Assembly: GCF_000816495.1 (NCBI RefSeq) | Contig: NZ_JXBK01000001.1 | Span: forward strand, 591,234 to 648,048 | Source: Acinetobacter harbinensis | GTDB taxonomy: Bacteria; Pseudomonadota; Gammaproteobacteria; Pseudomonadales; Moraxellaceae | Reading direction: 5' to 3' | Length of the DNA stretch: 56,815 nt | Shown here: positions 27,175-36,545 of the stretch, piece by piece | Layout of the letters: the number at the start of each line of letters is the position of its first letter | How positions within the stretch are numbered: position 1 is the first letter of the stretch | Made by a program: the position numbers and the translations under genes | Notes under the pieces: generated by a model | The model's input: the letters and a program-made list of their open reading frames with translations, nothing else | Databases searched by the model: none | What the model was told of the DNA's origin: nothing

Positions 27175-27398
27175 TATTTATGTTTTATTTTCAGTTCTAA
27201 ATGTTCAACTTGTTGCAGTAAGTGCGCTAATTTTAAGTTGGCATTATCCAAAGCAATACGTTGGCGCTGGATTTCATCTTTCGAGACCAAATCCATCTTG
27301 CTGACCGCTTCATCGAGCAAAGCACGTAAATTATGTTCAATGTCTTTTTTTGGCTGATCGAGTTGTTCCATAATCGCCTGTAGTAACGTTTCAATCAT
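27174..27398 (-). CDS. ubiK: UbiK family ubiquinone biosynthesis accessory factor (BMFP/YqiC)
   Basis: A small 74-residue protein. UbiK binds UbiJ and supports aerobic ubiquinone synthesis, and has membrane-fusogenic properties in vitro. The family pattern is clear: ALLDEAVSKMDLVSKDEIQRQ in the middle, followed by a C-terminal trimeric coiled coil with LLQQVEHLELKIKHK. The ATG at 27398 (MIETLLQ) follows TGGAATCACA; an in-frame start 14 codons earlier gives an unlikely extension. It lies upstream of comM with a 65-bp gap and divergent from glnK. Confidence 0.9.
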   Translation of the reverse strand: MIETLLQAIMEQLDQPKKDIEHNLRALLDEAVSKMDLVSKDEIQRQRIALDNANLKLAHLLQQVEHLELKIKHK

Positions 27399-27619
27399 TG
27401 TGATTCCATAACGATGTAAAAGTGTTTGGCAGTGTAGCATTGCTTAAACAGAGACCATAGGGCTTGTATATGAGATATGCGTTTTTTCGATGAGTAAAAT
27501 CGTAAATTTTATCGTAAAAAGCATTATTTTTTAAAGACCGCAGCATCTTTAAAAGCGTAAAATAGGGTATAAAGAAAACTCGTGTCGAACATTTCTATTT
27601 TCCCCCAACCTTAGAAATT

Positions 27620-27636
27620 TTGGCACGAAATTTGAA
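27620..27636 (+). promoter_or_regulatory. Sigma-54 (-24/-12) promoter of glnK
   Basis: TTGGCACG-AAAT-TTGAA matches the RpoN consensus TGGCAC-N5-TTGCW at every position except the C of TTGC. Transcription would start about 12 bp further on, near 27647, giving a leader of about 30 bases. Confidence 0.75.
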
Positions 27637-27641
27637 CATAA

Positions 27642-28016
<375 letters not shown>

Positions 28017-28017
28017 C

Positions 28018-28034
28018 TTGGCACGAAGTTTGCT
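28018..28034 (+). promoter_or_regulatory. Second sigma-54 promoter, directly before amtB
   Basis: TTGGCACG-AAGT-TTGCT is a perfect match to TGGCAC-N5-TTGCW. It begins two bases after the glnK stop codon and would start transcription near 28045, about 30 bases before the amtB ATG. It would allow amtB to be made independently of glnK. Confidence 0.75.
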
Positions 28035-28074
28035 GAGTTACTCGTAGCTCGAAAAACTAGGTTGGGGGACACGA

Positions 28075-29472
28075 ATGAAAAAAATACTGCTTGCGCTGAG
28101 TCTATCAGGCGCGCTTTTATCTGCTTCTGTTGCATCGGCTGAAGAAACTGCACCGGCAGCCCTTGCCGCTGAGCAGCTCAACATTGATCACGCGGATGAT
28201 CGTCCATCAAATAATATCCCATTGGCTGTAACGTCTGTTGCAGCCGAACCCATCCCCGTTTCAAATCAAGCGAAATTAGACAGTGGCGATACCGCGTGGA
28301 TTTTAGTTTCAAGCGCATTGGTCTTATTAATGACCATTCCGGGTTTGGCTTTATTCTACGGCGGTATGGTGCGTAAGAAAAATGTTCTGAGCACCATGGC
28401 GCATAGCTTTGTGGCTGCGGCCATCGTCAGTATGAGCTGGGTGTTGGTGGGCTATAGCTTGGCTTTTAGTCAAGGCAATGCCGTCATTGGTGGCTTTGAT
28501 AAAATCCTGCTTTTGGGGATCAGTCCGAATGCCTTAACCGGTACTGTTCCAGAAATTCTATTTGTTCTTTTTCAAATGACCTTTGCCATCATCACTGTGG
28601 CGATTATTACTGGTTCAATCGCTGAGCGCATGAAATTTAGTGCTTTTGTGGCTTTTATCAGCGTCTGGAGCGTGCTGGTTTATGCTCCCATTGCACATTG
28701 GGTGTGGGGTGGTGGTTGGTTGGCTGGTCATGGTGCATTGGATTTTGCTGGCGGTACGGTGGTGCATATTAACTCGGGTGTGGCCGGTTTAGTGGCCGCG
28801 TATATGCTGGGTAAGCGTATGGGCTTGGGGCGTGAATCTATGGCGCCGCACAATATGACCTTAACCGTGATTGGTGCCAGTTTATTGTGGGTCGGTTGGT
28901 TCGGTTTTAACGGCGGTTCTGCACTGGGCGCCAATGGTTCAGCCGCTTATGCGTTAATGGTAACGCAAATTGCTGCCGCATCTGCTGCCATTGCATGGTT
29001 AATTACGGAAAGAATCGTCCGAGGAAAAGCATCAGTGTTGGGCGGCGTATCGGGTGCAGTGGCCGGTCTGGTGGTGATCACTCCCGCCGCTGGTTTTGTA
29101 ACGGTCAGTGCCGCTTTAGTCATGGGCATCATCGGGGCTGTGGTGTGTTTTTGGGCCATTACCGTGCTGAAAAATCGCTTAAAAGTCGATGACTCGTTAG
29201 ATGCGTTTGGTCTGCATGGCGTGGGAGGGATTGTCGGGGCGATTTTAACCGCATTTTTTGCCAGTGATTTCATTATGGGCGATAAAGCACCGGTCAATAT
29301 GCTGCATCAATTGTGGGTACAAATTGAGGGCGTACTGGCCACCGTGGCTTATTCTGCTGTGATGACGTTTATCATTCTTAAAGTGATTGATTTAGTGATG
29401 GGTATTCGCGTGGTGGCAGATGATGAACGGATGGGCCTTGACTTAAGTCAACACGGCGAACGGATCGAATAA
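28075..29472 (+). CDS. amtB: Ammonium transporter
   Basis: A 465-residue Amt/Rh channel, trimeric in the inner membrane, conducting ammonium. An N-terminal signal peptide (residues 1-23, ending ASA) is followed by a periplasmic linker of about 45 residues and 11 helices beginning at TAWILVSSALVLLMT. The twin pore histidines lie in GGTVVHINSG (near residue 228) and AFGLHGVGG (near 381). The cytoplasmic tail DERMGLDLSQHGE is the GlnK docking end. The ATG at 28075 follows GGGGGAC. A terminator lies 32 bp downstream. Confidence 0.96.
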   Translation: MKKILLALSLSGALLSASVASAEETAPAALAAEQLNIDHADDRPSNNIPLAVTSVAAEPIPVSNQAKLDSGDTAWILVSSALVLLMTIPGLALFYGGMVRKKNVLSTMAHSFVAAAIVSMSWVLVGYSLAFSQGNAVIGGFDKILLLGISPNALTGTVPEILFVLFQMTFAIITVAIITGSIAERMKFSAFVAFISVWSVLVYAPIAHWVWGGGWLAGHGALDFAGGTVVHINSGVAGLVAAYMLGKRMGLGRESMAPHNMTLTVIGASLLWVGWFGFNGGSALGANGSAAYALMVTQIAAASAAIAWLITERIVRGKASVLGGVSGAVAGLVVITPAAGFVTVSAALVMGIIGAVVCFWAITVLKNRLKVDDSLDAFGLHGVGGIVGAILTAFFASDFIMGDKAPVNMLHQLWVQIEGVLATVAYSAVMTFIILKVIDLVMGIRVVADDERMGLDLSQHGERIE

Positions 29473-29503
29473 GCACTGGGTCGGATTATCAATATATTGT
29501 GTG

Positions 29504-29529
29504 AAACAGCCCTTCTGGGCTGTTTTTTT
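29504..29529 (+). terminator. Rho-independent terminator of glnK-amtB
   Basis: AACAGCCC / GGGCTGTT with a TTCT tetraloop, followed by T5. Confidence 0.92.
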
Positions 29530-29611
29530 ACTATATGTTGCGTAAAACTCTACAAAGGATAGAATTTTTGCTACACTTTAAATCCGATTGGATTTGTTCA
29601 ATTAAACCGCT

Positions 29612-30070
29612 ATGCATTGCCCATTCTGCAACACCGCAGACAGTAAAGTCATTGATTCGCGTTTGGCCGCTGAAGGTTGTCAGATTCGTCGACGCCGTGA
29701 ATGTATCAGCTGCGCGGAACGTTTTACCACCTTTGAAACCTATGAAGTGGTGATGCCACGGGTCATTAAATCTGATGGGAAAAGCGAGCCTTTTGACGAA
29801 GCGAAAATGCGCCGTTCCTTGATGCACGCTTTGCAAAAACGCCCCGTCACCCAAGAACAAATAGAAACCGTACTCAGTGATATTCAATTGCAAATTCGTC
29901 GCTTAGGCGAGCGTGATGTAAAATCGCGCACCATTGGTGAAATTGTGATGCAATCTTTATTTGCTTTGGATCATGTGGCTTATGTGCGTTTTGCTTCGGT
30001 CTATCAAGATTTTCAAGATGTAGAGGCTTTTCGGCGTCAAATTGAACAAATGCAGCAGCGTGAACATTAA
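29612..30070 (+). CDS. nrdR: Transcriptional repressor NrdR
   Basis: A 152-residue repressor of ribonucleotide reductase genes. The N-terminal zinc ribbon has two Cys pairs, CPFC at residues 3-6 and CISC near 31-34, and is followed by an ATP-cone domain (about 49-139; [23 protein letters not shown]) that senses dATP and ATP. The start ATG is fixed by the zinc ribbon (MHCPFC). It is the first gene of a likely nrdR-ribD-methyltransferase-ribE unit; the gap to ribD is 20 bp. The nrdR-rib linkage is common in proteobacteria. Confidence 0.96.
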   Translation: MHCPFCNTADSKVIDSRLAAEGCQIRRRRECISCAERFTTFETYEVVMPRVIKSDGKSEPFDEAKMRRSLMHALQKRPVTQEQIETVLSDIQLQIRRLGERDVKSRTIGEIVMQSLFALDHVAYVRFASVYQDFQDVEAFRRQIEQMQQREH

Positions 30071-30090
30071 TCAATAAATAGAGTCTGAAC

Positions 30091-31194
30091 ATGTCTAAGT
30101 TAAGCCAAGCCGCCATGCCGCAGGATCAGCTGTGGATGCAACGTGCCATTGCGTTAGCGCGACTTGGCCAATACAGCACCAAGCCCAATCCAAATGTGGG
30201 CTGCGTGATTGTGAAAGAGCAGCAATTGCTAGGTGAAGGCTTTCATCCACAAGCAGGGCAGCCGCATGCCGAAGTCTTTGCTTTACGTCAAGCGGGTGAA
30301 CATGCGCGCGGTGCGACTGCATACGTCACCTTAGAGCCGTGTGCGCATTATGGCCGTACGCCGCCATGTGCCAAAGGTCTGGTTGAAGCCGGTATCGCCA
30401 AAGTGGTGGTGGCCTGTTTAGATCCCAATCCTTTGGTGGCTGGTAAAGGTCTACAGATTTTACAAGATGCCGGTATTGAGGTCATCGTGGGCGTGGCTCA
30501 GGCGGAAGCAGAACAACTCAATTTAGGCTTTTTAAAAGCCATGGCCACGGGCATGCCGTATGTCCGGCTAAAAGTGGCATCAAGTTTAGATGGCCGAACC
30601 GCAATGGCCTCGGGTGAATCAAAGTGGATTACCGGCACTGAGGCACGCCAAGATGTGCAGCACTGGCGCGCTATTTCTGCGGTGGTCATAACAGGTATCG
30701 ACACGGTACTGGCAGATGATTGTCAGCTGAATGTGCGGCAGTTGACTGGTGTTGAGCAGATCAGCAGTATTGTTCAACCCAAACGCCTGATACTCGATCG
30801 ACAAGGGCGCCTGCCTTTAACCGCCAAAATATTGCAACAGCCAGACACGGTCATGGTGATGGGGCCTTTTCGGCAATCATTGGCCGACTTAGGTGTACAA
30901 CAATTCGCAGTACAATCCTTAACAGATTTATTACAGCGCTTAGTGACCGAGCATCAAATATATGATGTCTTGGTTGAAGCAGGCGCAACACTATCCACGG
31001 CTTTTTTACAAGCGCAGTTGGTCGATGAAATGATCAGTTATGTGGCACCGACTTTGTTAGGTCAAACAGCACGTGCAATGTTGAATACGGAATTTAGCCG
31101 TATGGCAGAGCAACTTCGATTTAAGCTCATGGACGTCACCCAATTGGGCAATGATGTGCGCTTAAGGTTAATTCCTTTGCAAGAGACAATATGA
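30091..31194 (+). CDS. ribD: Bifunctional riboflavin biosynthesis deaminase/reductase
   Basis: A 367-residue enzyme that carries out the second and third steps of riboflavin synthesis: deamination of the pyrimidine, then NADPH-dependent reduction of the ribosyl group. The N-terminal deaminase holds the zinc motif HAEVFAL and PCAHYGRTPPC (residues about 55-95). The C-terminal reductase starts near residue 155 (PYVRLKVASSLDGRTA). No FMN riboswitch is visible upstream. Its stop overlaps the start of the next gene by 4 bp (ATGA), indicating translational coupling. Confidence 0.96.
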   Translation: MSKLSQAAMPQDQLWMQRAIALARLGQYSTKPNPNVGCVIVKEQQLLGEGFHPQAGQPHAEVFALRQAGEHARGATAYVTLEPCAHYGRTPPCAKGLVEAGIAKVVVACLDPNPLVAGKGLQILQDAGIEVIVGVAQAEAEQLNLGFLKAMATGMPYVRLKVASSLDGRTAMASGESKWITGTEARQDVQHWRAISAVVITGIDTVLADDCQLNVRQLTGVEQISSIVQPKRLILDRQGRLPLTAKILQQPDTVMVMGPFRQSLADLGVQQFAVQSLTDLLQRLVTEHQIYDVLVEAGATLSTAFLQAQLVDEMISYVAPTLLGQTARAMLNTEFSRMAEQLRFKLMDVTQLGNDVRLRLIPLQETI

Positions 31195-32483
31195 ATTTAG
31201 AGTCTTCGGTTTATCATAAACGTCGTCATTCAGCACGTACCACAGATGAATATCTTTTTAGCCAGTTGGTGCCTTATTTAGGCAATAAACGCCGGTTACT
31301 GCATTTAATTTTAGAAGCGCTAGAGAGTACGGGAACCTTAGTACAAAAAGACGGCCGCGCGCCCATTTTTGCTGATTTTTTTGCCGGCTCCGGCGTGGTC
31401 TCACGTTTGGCGCGGCAAAATGGCTATCGGGTGATTGCCAATGATTGGGAACCGTATAGCCATGCGCTCAATAGTGCCATTTTATGCTGCACTGAAGCAC
31501 CGGCTTTTAAAGAGTTGGGAGGCTATCAAAAGGCTCTGGATCAGTTAAACCGCTTGCCGGAAGTGAATGGCTGGGTCACGCATAATCTGTGCCCGCGCAA
31601 TGATGAAATTTATGATCCAAGCCGCGATCGTTTGTTCTTTAAACGCCGCAATGGCATGCGTATAGATGCCATGCGTCAGCAAATTGCCGCTTGGCAGGCG
31701 CAAGGTGCGATCAATGATGTCGAGATGAGTGCATTGCTGGCACCGCTGCTGTATTCGGCCAGTTTTGTCAGCAATACCAGTGGGGTATTTAAAAGCTTTC
31801 ACCATGGTTGGGGCGGTAAAACCCAAACGGCTTTAGAACGGATTGAATCTTTACTGTGGCTTACGCCGAGTCGTTTTTGTCCGGTGGGCGAGGTCAATAA
31901 GCCGGCGGCTGAGATGTGGTGCGTCGATGCGCAACATTTGGCCAATCAAATGAGTAGTTTTGAAGTGGATGTGGCGTATTTAGATCCGCCTTATAATCAA
32001 CACGCTTATAGCAGTAATTATCACGTGTTAAATGCGCTGACGCTGTGGGATCAAAATGATTTACCCACACCAGATACCAAAGGGTATAAAAGTGGTATTG
32101 ATCGCGCATGGCGTAAAGAACGTCCGAGTCAGTACAATTCCTCTAAATACGCCAAAGAAGCGTATGAGAAATTAGTGGCGACCATTAAGGCGCGTTATAT
32201 TCTGACCAGTTATTCAACCGATGGTAATATTGAAGCGGCTGATTTGCTGCAAGCCAATTTAAAACGTGGCCGTGTCACTTTGTTAACCCAAGATGTACCG
32301 CGTTACCGCGTCAGTAAGCAGCGTCAGTCGGAACGTGCGCGCGTACTGGAATTTATTGTGATTACCGATACGCATGCCAAATCGGGTCCACCATTGCGCC
32401 AGCTTTTAGGTCAGTTGTATCATTTTGCAGAACTGGGCGGCGTGGACACGACCGGCGTCAGCACCCAATTGGCATTGTGGTAA
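31191..32483 (+). CDS. D12-class DNA adenine N6-methyltransferase, orphan
   Basis: A 430-residue SAM-dependent DNA methyltransferase. Motif I, the SAM-binding FFAGSG, is at residues 63-68; the preceding PYLGNKRRLL helps bind SAM. Catalytic motif IV, DPPY, is at 265-268. The 200 residues between hold the likely target recognition part. No restriction endonuclease gene is adjacent, so it looks orphan. From memory, an A. baumannii enzyme in the same neighbourhood (AamA, A1S_0222) methylates adenine in GAATTC; equivalence here is inferred from family and context. It lies between ribD (4-bp overlap) and ribE (26-bp gap), so its supply of enzyme is tied to riboflavin genes. Confidence 0.88.
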   Translation: MNLESSVYHKRRHSARTTDEYLFSQLVPYLGNKRRLLHLILEALESTGTLVQKDGRAPIFADFFAGSGVVSRLARQNGYRVIANDWEPYSHALNSAILCCTEAPAFKELGGYQKALDQLNRLPEVNGWVTHNLCPRNDEIYDPSRDRLFFKRRNGMRIDAMRQQIAAWQAQGAINDVEMSALLAPLLYSASFVSNTSGVFKSFHHGWGGKTQTALERIESLLWLTPSRFCPVGEVNKPAAEMWCVDAQHLANQMSSFEVDVAYLDPPYNQHAYSSNYHVLNALTLWDQNDLPTPDTKGYKSGIDRAWRKERPSQYNSSKYAKEAYEKLVATIKARYILTSYSTDGNIEAADLLQANLKRGRVTLLTQDVPRYRVSKQRQSERARVLEFIVITDTHAKSGPPLRQLLGQLYHFAELGGVDTTGVSTQLALW

Positions 32484-32509
32484 AATCTAGCCCAAATGAG
32501 AGAAAGAAT

Positions 32510-33169
32510 ATGTTTACAGGCATTATTGAAAGTTTAGGCAAAGTTGAAAGTGTACAAAGTGTCGGCGGTGATGTGCGTTTACGCATTGGCACCACGCTGG
32601 ATATGTCAGATGTACATTTGGGCGACTCGATTGCCACCAATGGTATTTGTCTAACCGTAGTTGAGTGGGGTGAAAACTGGTACGCCGCCGATGTATCGCG
32701 TGAAAGTTTAAACCGCACCACATTGGGCAGTTGGAAAGTCGGACAACGCGTTAATGTGGAAAAAGCCATGTTGCCCACCACACGTTTTGGGGGTCATATT
32801 GTCAGTGGTCATGTCGATGCGGTCGGTGAAATTACGGTGGTGCGTGAAGATGCGCGTTCTATTTATTATGAAGTTACTGCGCCTGCGGCCATTGCCAAAT
32901 ATTTAGCCGAAAAAGGTTCCGTCACAGTGGACGGTATTAGCCTGACCATCAATCATTTACGTGGCAGTGTGATGAGTCTAAATTTAATTCCGCATACGGC
33001 TGAACGCACCAATATTGGCACGTGGAAAACCGGCGCTCAGGTTAACTTAGAGGTTGATGTGTTGGCGCGTTATATTGAACGTTTAATGCTGGGCGATAAA
33101 GCAGCACACAGCGAGCCACAATCAAAAATGAGCATGGCCTTTTTGGCAGAAAATGGCTTTTCGAAATAA
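32510..33169 (+). CDS. ribE: Riboflavin synthase, alpha subunit
   Basis: A 219-residue enzyme (also named RibC or RibE) that dismutates two 6,7-dimethyl-8-ribityllumazine molecules into riboflavin. It has the standard start MFTGIIESLGKVE and two homologous lumazine-binding domains (about 1-97 and 98-195), with GGHIVSGHVDAVG at the junction. The ATG at 32510 follows GAGAGAAAG; a longer frame from 32477 overlaps the methyltransferase end and is unlikely. It is the last gene of the operon, closed by a terminator. Confidence 0.96.
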   Translation: MFTGIIESLGKVESVQSVGGDVRLRIGTTLDMSDVHLGDSIATNGICLTVVEWGENWYAADVSRESLNRTTLGSWKVGQRVNVEKAMLPTTRFGGHIVSGHVDAVGEITVVREDARSIYYEVTAPAAIAKYLAEKGSVTVDGISLTINHLRGSVMSLNLIPHTAERTNIGTWKTGAQVNLEVDVLARYIERLMLGDKAAHSEPQSKMSMAFLAENGFSK

Positions 33170-33179
33170 AAAATGCTTT

Positions 33180-33216
33180 AAAAACAGTCTGGTTGATAAA
33201 TTAGACTGTTTTTTTT
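33180..33216 (+). terminator. Rho-independent terminator of the rib operon
   Basis: AAAAACAGTCT pairs with AGACTGTTTTT across a 12-base loop, ending in a T run. Confidence 0.9.
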
Positions 33217-33277
33217 GTTTTTATCAATCATTTTTAGTAAGTTATGCACAGACTAACGCTGAACTGGGTCGCCACAC

Positions 33278-33835
33278 ATGCTGGATTTTTTAATACATAT
33301 TGAACAATGGTTGCCCACTTTAATTGAGCATTATGGTCTGTGGATCTATGCCATTTTATTTTTAATTATTCTGATTGAAACCGGTTCTGTGTTTATGTTT
33401 TTCTTGCCGGGGGACAGTCTATTACTGGCCATTGGTGCGTTGTGTACCACCACCGATGTGATGCATTTAATCTATATTGGCCCACTGCTGTGTATCGCTG
33501 CCATCTTGGGTTATATCATTAATTACTATACCGGCCGGCTTCTGGGATTTAAGTTCTTTCATGCGCATTCACGTTTTCTGAAGCCAGAATATATTGCCAA
33601 AACGGATCGTTATTTTACCCAACATGGCGGTAAAACCATTTTAATTGCGCGTTTTGTACCATTTGTGCGGTCTTTTGCGCCGTTTGCCGCAGGTGCAGGG
33701 CAGATGAATATCTTCAGTTTTATGCTGTATAACATTCTTGGCAGCGTGGTATGGATTAGCTTATTGCTGGCGATGGGCTATGGTTTGGGCAATATATTGG
33801 GCGTGGCTGTCGATTTGTTGCCGCCTACAACTTAA
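33278..33835 (+). CDS. DedA family membrane protein
   Basis: A 185-residue inner-membrane protein of the DedA/SNARE-associated (VTT) family. Family marks are FLPGDSLLLAIGAL near residues 43-56 and ARFVPFVRSFAPFAAGAGQM near 123-142, where acidic and arginine residues are needed in studied members. DedA proteins include undecaprenyl-phosphate and phospholipid flippases that support envelope integrity. It is slightly shorter than E. coli DedA proteins at the C-terminus (about 220). It is a single gene, and convergent with the pepA-holC cluster. The lipid substrate is not deducible. Confidence 0.88.
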   Translation: MLDFLIHIEQWLPTLIEHYGLWIYAILFLIILIETGSVFMFFLPGDSLLLAIGALCTTTDVMHLIYIGPLLCIAAILGYIINYYTGRLLGFKFFHAHSRFLKPEYIAKTDRYFTQHGGKTILIARFVPFVRSFAPFAAGAGQMNIFSFMLYNILGSVVWISLLLAMGYGLGNILGVAVDLLPPTT

Positions 33836-33861
33836 CCATCCTAGCTGCGGACTGCTTTAAA

Positions 33862-34509
33862 TCATGAAGAGGCTGATGATTGACTCGGCGGTTGATCAGA
33901 GAAATTTGAATGACTTAATACATAGTCAATTTCCTCTTTACTGGCTTGATGTAAGCGCGCACGAAATACCGTCACAGCTTGTTCAATCAGTGTTTCGGCT
34001 TCAAGTTCTAAACGTAACCGTACACTGTCTAACTCCGATAACATTTCAGTATCAGTCATCGAAATCAGCCCTTTGCTAAAATTAAGCGCTGAAGTTTCAG
34101 GATTTTGATGATAGCGCGCAGTATAGGTTTGCGTCTCATGCTGTAAATTTTGACGAATCAAATTTAAGCTCTGACTTTGTTGTGCGAATTGTCGTGCTTC
34201 ATCTAACAGCAATGCTTGTGCATAATTGGCTTGTGCCGCACGTTTTTTGGCCAAAGAATTTTCGAGCGCCTGTTGCCGGCGCAGCCGCGCAGCTTCAATT
34301 AATTGCGCTTTACGCTCAGCATAGGCCTGTTCAATTTTTTCATCGGAGTGTTGCTGCGCCTGTGCATCCTTTTCTAACCATTTTTGAATATTGGTTTCCG
34401 GTTTGAGTACTGCGCAGATACGCTGAAGGTCATCGAGAAATGCCTGACGAACAGCATCCGGTACATCTAACCAGCGCTGTTTAAAATCTGGACCGACATT
34501 TAACGCCAC
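33862..34509 (-). CDS. Hypothetical coiled-coil protein, third gene of the pepA-holC unit
   Basis: A 215-residue soluble protein I do not recognise. It begins with MALNVGPDFKQRWLDVPDAVRQAFLDDL, then has a long charged helix rich in Ala, Gln, Arg and Glu from about residue 50 to 125, and a second helical part at 150-195. It ends in a Ser/Gln-rich tail. There is no signal peptide or membrane segment. It lies 28 bp behind holC on the same strand, where enterobacteria carry valS, so it probably shares the pepA-holC transcript. The function is open. Confidence 0.75.
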   Translation of the reverse strand: MALNVGPDFKQRWLDVPDAVRQAFLDDLQRICAVLKPETNIQKWLEKDAQAQQHSDEKIEQAYAERKAQLIEAARLRRQQALENSLAKKRAAQANYAQALLLDEARQFAQQSQSLNLIRQNLQHETQTYTARYHQNPETSALNFSKGLISMTDTEMLSELDSVRLRLELEAETLIEQAVTVFRARLHQASKEEIDYVLSHSNFSDQPPSQSSASS

Positions 34510-34537
34510 CGCGTATCTCCTTAATTCAATTGATCAG

Positions 34538-34945
34538 CTAAAGTTTAAAAGTTCGTGCTTCAATACCCAAGCGGCGATATTGTTTGAATTTCTCACGACC
34601 TTGTTGTTTTGCCAATTCATTATTTTCAATGATTTCTATAATGTGACTAAATTTATCAATCTGTTCAAGCGCTTGATTGTTAAAATTAAACACAATCCAA
34701 TCCGATTCTGCCGGTAGCCGAGCTGAAATACAAATCGTGGCTGAGTCCTGCTCAATACCATGTGCGATAAAACTGCTGGCATCAAAGGTCCACAATGCTT
34801 CATCAAGCTGCTGTTGCAGATTTGAATCTGGACAATATAACCAAATACGTTGCGTGCCTTTTAAAATTTTACGGCACAAACGACAAGTGCTGTGCACTTG
34901 CCGTTCATCACTTTTTTCAAACAGATAAAAGCTGACCTTAGCCAT
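34538..34945 (-). CDS. holC: DNA polymerase III subunit chi
   Basis: A 135-residue HolC homologue. Chi joins the clamp loader to single-stranded DNA-binding protein and pairs with psi. Seen: [15 protein letters not shown] at the start, [20 protein letters not shown] in the first half, [17 protein letters not shown] in the middle, and [15 protein letters not shown] near the end, all in family order. The ATG at 34945 overlaps the pepA stop by 8 bp, giving coupled translation. Divergence is moderate, as usual for chi outside enterobacteria. Confidence 0.88.
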   Translation of the reverse strand: MAKVSFYLFEKSDERQVHSTCRLCRKILKGTQRIWLYCPDSNLQQQLDEALWTFDASSFIAHGIEQDSATICISARLPAESDWIVFNFNNQALEQIDKFSHIIEIIENNELAKQQGREKFKQYRRLGIEARTFKL

Positions 34946-36386
34946 TGGACTGCGCACGATTGGCTAAAAATTGTAGCAAGAGTGGCACTGGACGACCGGT
35001 TGCGCCTTTGGCTGCACCTGAATTCCACGCTGTACCGGCAATATCTAAATGCGCCCAGCGATATTCACGGGTGAAGCGTTGCAAGAAACAAGCCGCCGTG
35101 ACAGCACCGGCTTTCGGACCACCAATATTGGCAATATCTGCAAACGGAGAGTCCAATTGTTCTTGATAATCTTCAATCACGGGCATGCGCCACACACGGT
35201 CAAAACTGCTTTGGCCGGCGACTTGAATTTCGTTGGCCAATGCATCATCTGGGGTAAATAAGCCGGTTAAGACCGAACCCAAGGCCACCACACAGGCACC
35301 AGTTAAGGTGGCAATATCAATTACCAACTCAGGTTTGAAACGTGCAATATAGGTTAAGGTGTCGCAAAGTACCAAACGACCTTCGGCATCAGTATTGAGA
35401 ATTTCTACCGTTTGACCACTCATACTGGTGACAATATCGCCCGGACGTGTGGCACGAGCTGAAGGCATATTTTCTGCTGCGGCAATTGCACCCACCACAT
35501 GAATCGGTAATTTAGCCTCACACAGCGCGCGCATGGTGCCTAAAACTGAGGCTGCACCGCACATGTCGTATTTCATCTCATCCATGCCTGCGCCTGGTTT
35601 AAGCGAAATGCCGCCCGTATCAAAAGTTACGCCTTTACCGACCAAGACTACCGGTGCTTGTTCAGTGTTCATTTTATATTCTAATGTAATCACACGTCCT
35701 GGACGGTCAGAGCCTTTACTCACGGCCAAAAAGGCATGCATGCCCAATTCTTCCATTTGTGACTCATTGATGACTGTCACTTTCAACAGCTCAGGATATT
35801 CAGCGGCCAAGGCGTGTGCTTGTTCCGCCAAATATTCTGGAAAACACACATTAGCGGGACGGTTGGCCAAATCACGTGCCCAGTTTTGTCCAGATTGCAC
35901 AGCATGAATCAGCGTCAGTTGTTGTGAGTTTAAGGTGCTGTTGTTGGAAATGAGTTCAATTTCTTGCAATAAAATGGCATCTTTTTTGGATTTATATTCA
36001 TCAAAGGCGTAACCGGCTTGCGTCAGCGCCAAAGCGAATAAATAGTGCTGTTCTGTAGGTAGCGCGCTGATATCAATACTGATGTGTTGGAATTTTTTTT
36101 GTGCAGCTTTTAAAATCGTTTGTGCAATTTTGGCCAATTTAGCCGGTTGTAACTCACAGGCTTTGTCTAGTCCGACCAGCATGCTGTTGTCACACGCAGG
36201 GACTTTGGCAATTAAGGGTAAACATTCTGCTAGGCTGGCTTTAAATTGTGTAGCATTTATTAATTGATTTAAGTTATTGATTTCGTAAGTAGAAGATGCC
36301 TTTTGCAGGTGTTCAGAATCAACCAATATCAACAAAAATGGACTAGACGCCTTGGCTTGGAATGACGTATTAATTGTGAGTTTCAT
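34938..36386 (-). CDS. pepA: Leucyl aminopeptidase, M17
   Basis: A 482-residue cytosolic, hexameric two-metal aminopeptidase. The metal-ligand segments are clear: [27 protein letters not shown] (residues about 248-274) and the signature [10 protein letters not shown] near 328-337. The N-terminal 160 residues form the regulatory domain. In E. coli PepA also binds DNA as XerA/CarP for plasmid resolution and pyrimidine control; whether that applies here cannot be seen. First gene of pepA-holC-coiled-coil, and divergent from lptF. Confidence 0.95.
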   Translation of the reverse strand: MKLTINTSFQAKASSPFLLILVDSEHLQKASSTYEINNLNQLINATQFKASLAECLPLIAKVPACDNSMLVGLDKACELQPAKLAKIAQTILKAAQKKFQHISIDISALPTEQHYLFALALTQAGYAFDEYKSKKDAILLQEIELISNNSTLNSQQLTLIHAVQSGQNWARDLANRPANVCFPEYLAEQAHALAAEYPELLKVTVINESQMEELGMHAFLAVSKGSDRPGRVITLEYKMNTEQAPVVLVGKGVTFDTGGISLKPGAGMDEMKYDMCGAASVLGTMRALCEAKLPIHVVGAIAAAENMPSARATRPGDIVTSMSGQTVEILNTDAEGRLVLCDTLTYIARFKPELVIDIATLTGACVVALGSVLTGLFTPDDALANEIQVAGQSSFDRVWRMPVIEDYQEQLDSPFADIANIGGPKAGAVTAACFLQRFTREYRWAHLDIAGTAWNSGAAKGATGRPVPLLLQFLANRAQSNG

Positions 36387-36427
36387 ATTCTGTATTCATA
36401 CCTTTGAAAGTTTGCAAACCATTAAAC

Positions 36428-36460
36428 CATTGAAACATTTCTATGAATAGCGTTTCAATG
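36428..36460. promoter_or_regulatory. 9-bp inverted repeat between pepA and lptF
   Basis: CATTGAAAC (36428-36436) and GTTTCAATG (36452-36460) are perfect inverted arms with a 15-bp spacer, centred in the 159-bp divergent region. Position and symmetry suit an operator acting on either promoter. Confidence 0.45.
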
Positions 36461-36545
36461 CACAACAACAGTATAGGTTTTATATTTTCAACATTCGGGT
36501 AAACTAACACAGGTTTTTATTGGCCTCTTTTTGGGAAGAATTAAT

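Noticed and set aside
29900..30090. FMN riboswitch upstream of ribD
   Set aside because: ribD follows nrdR by only 20 bp and none of the conserved FMN aptamer blocks is visible.
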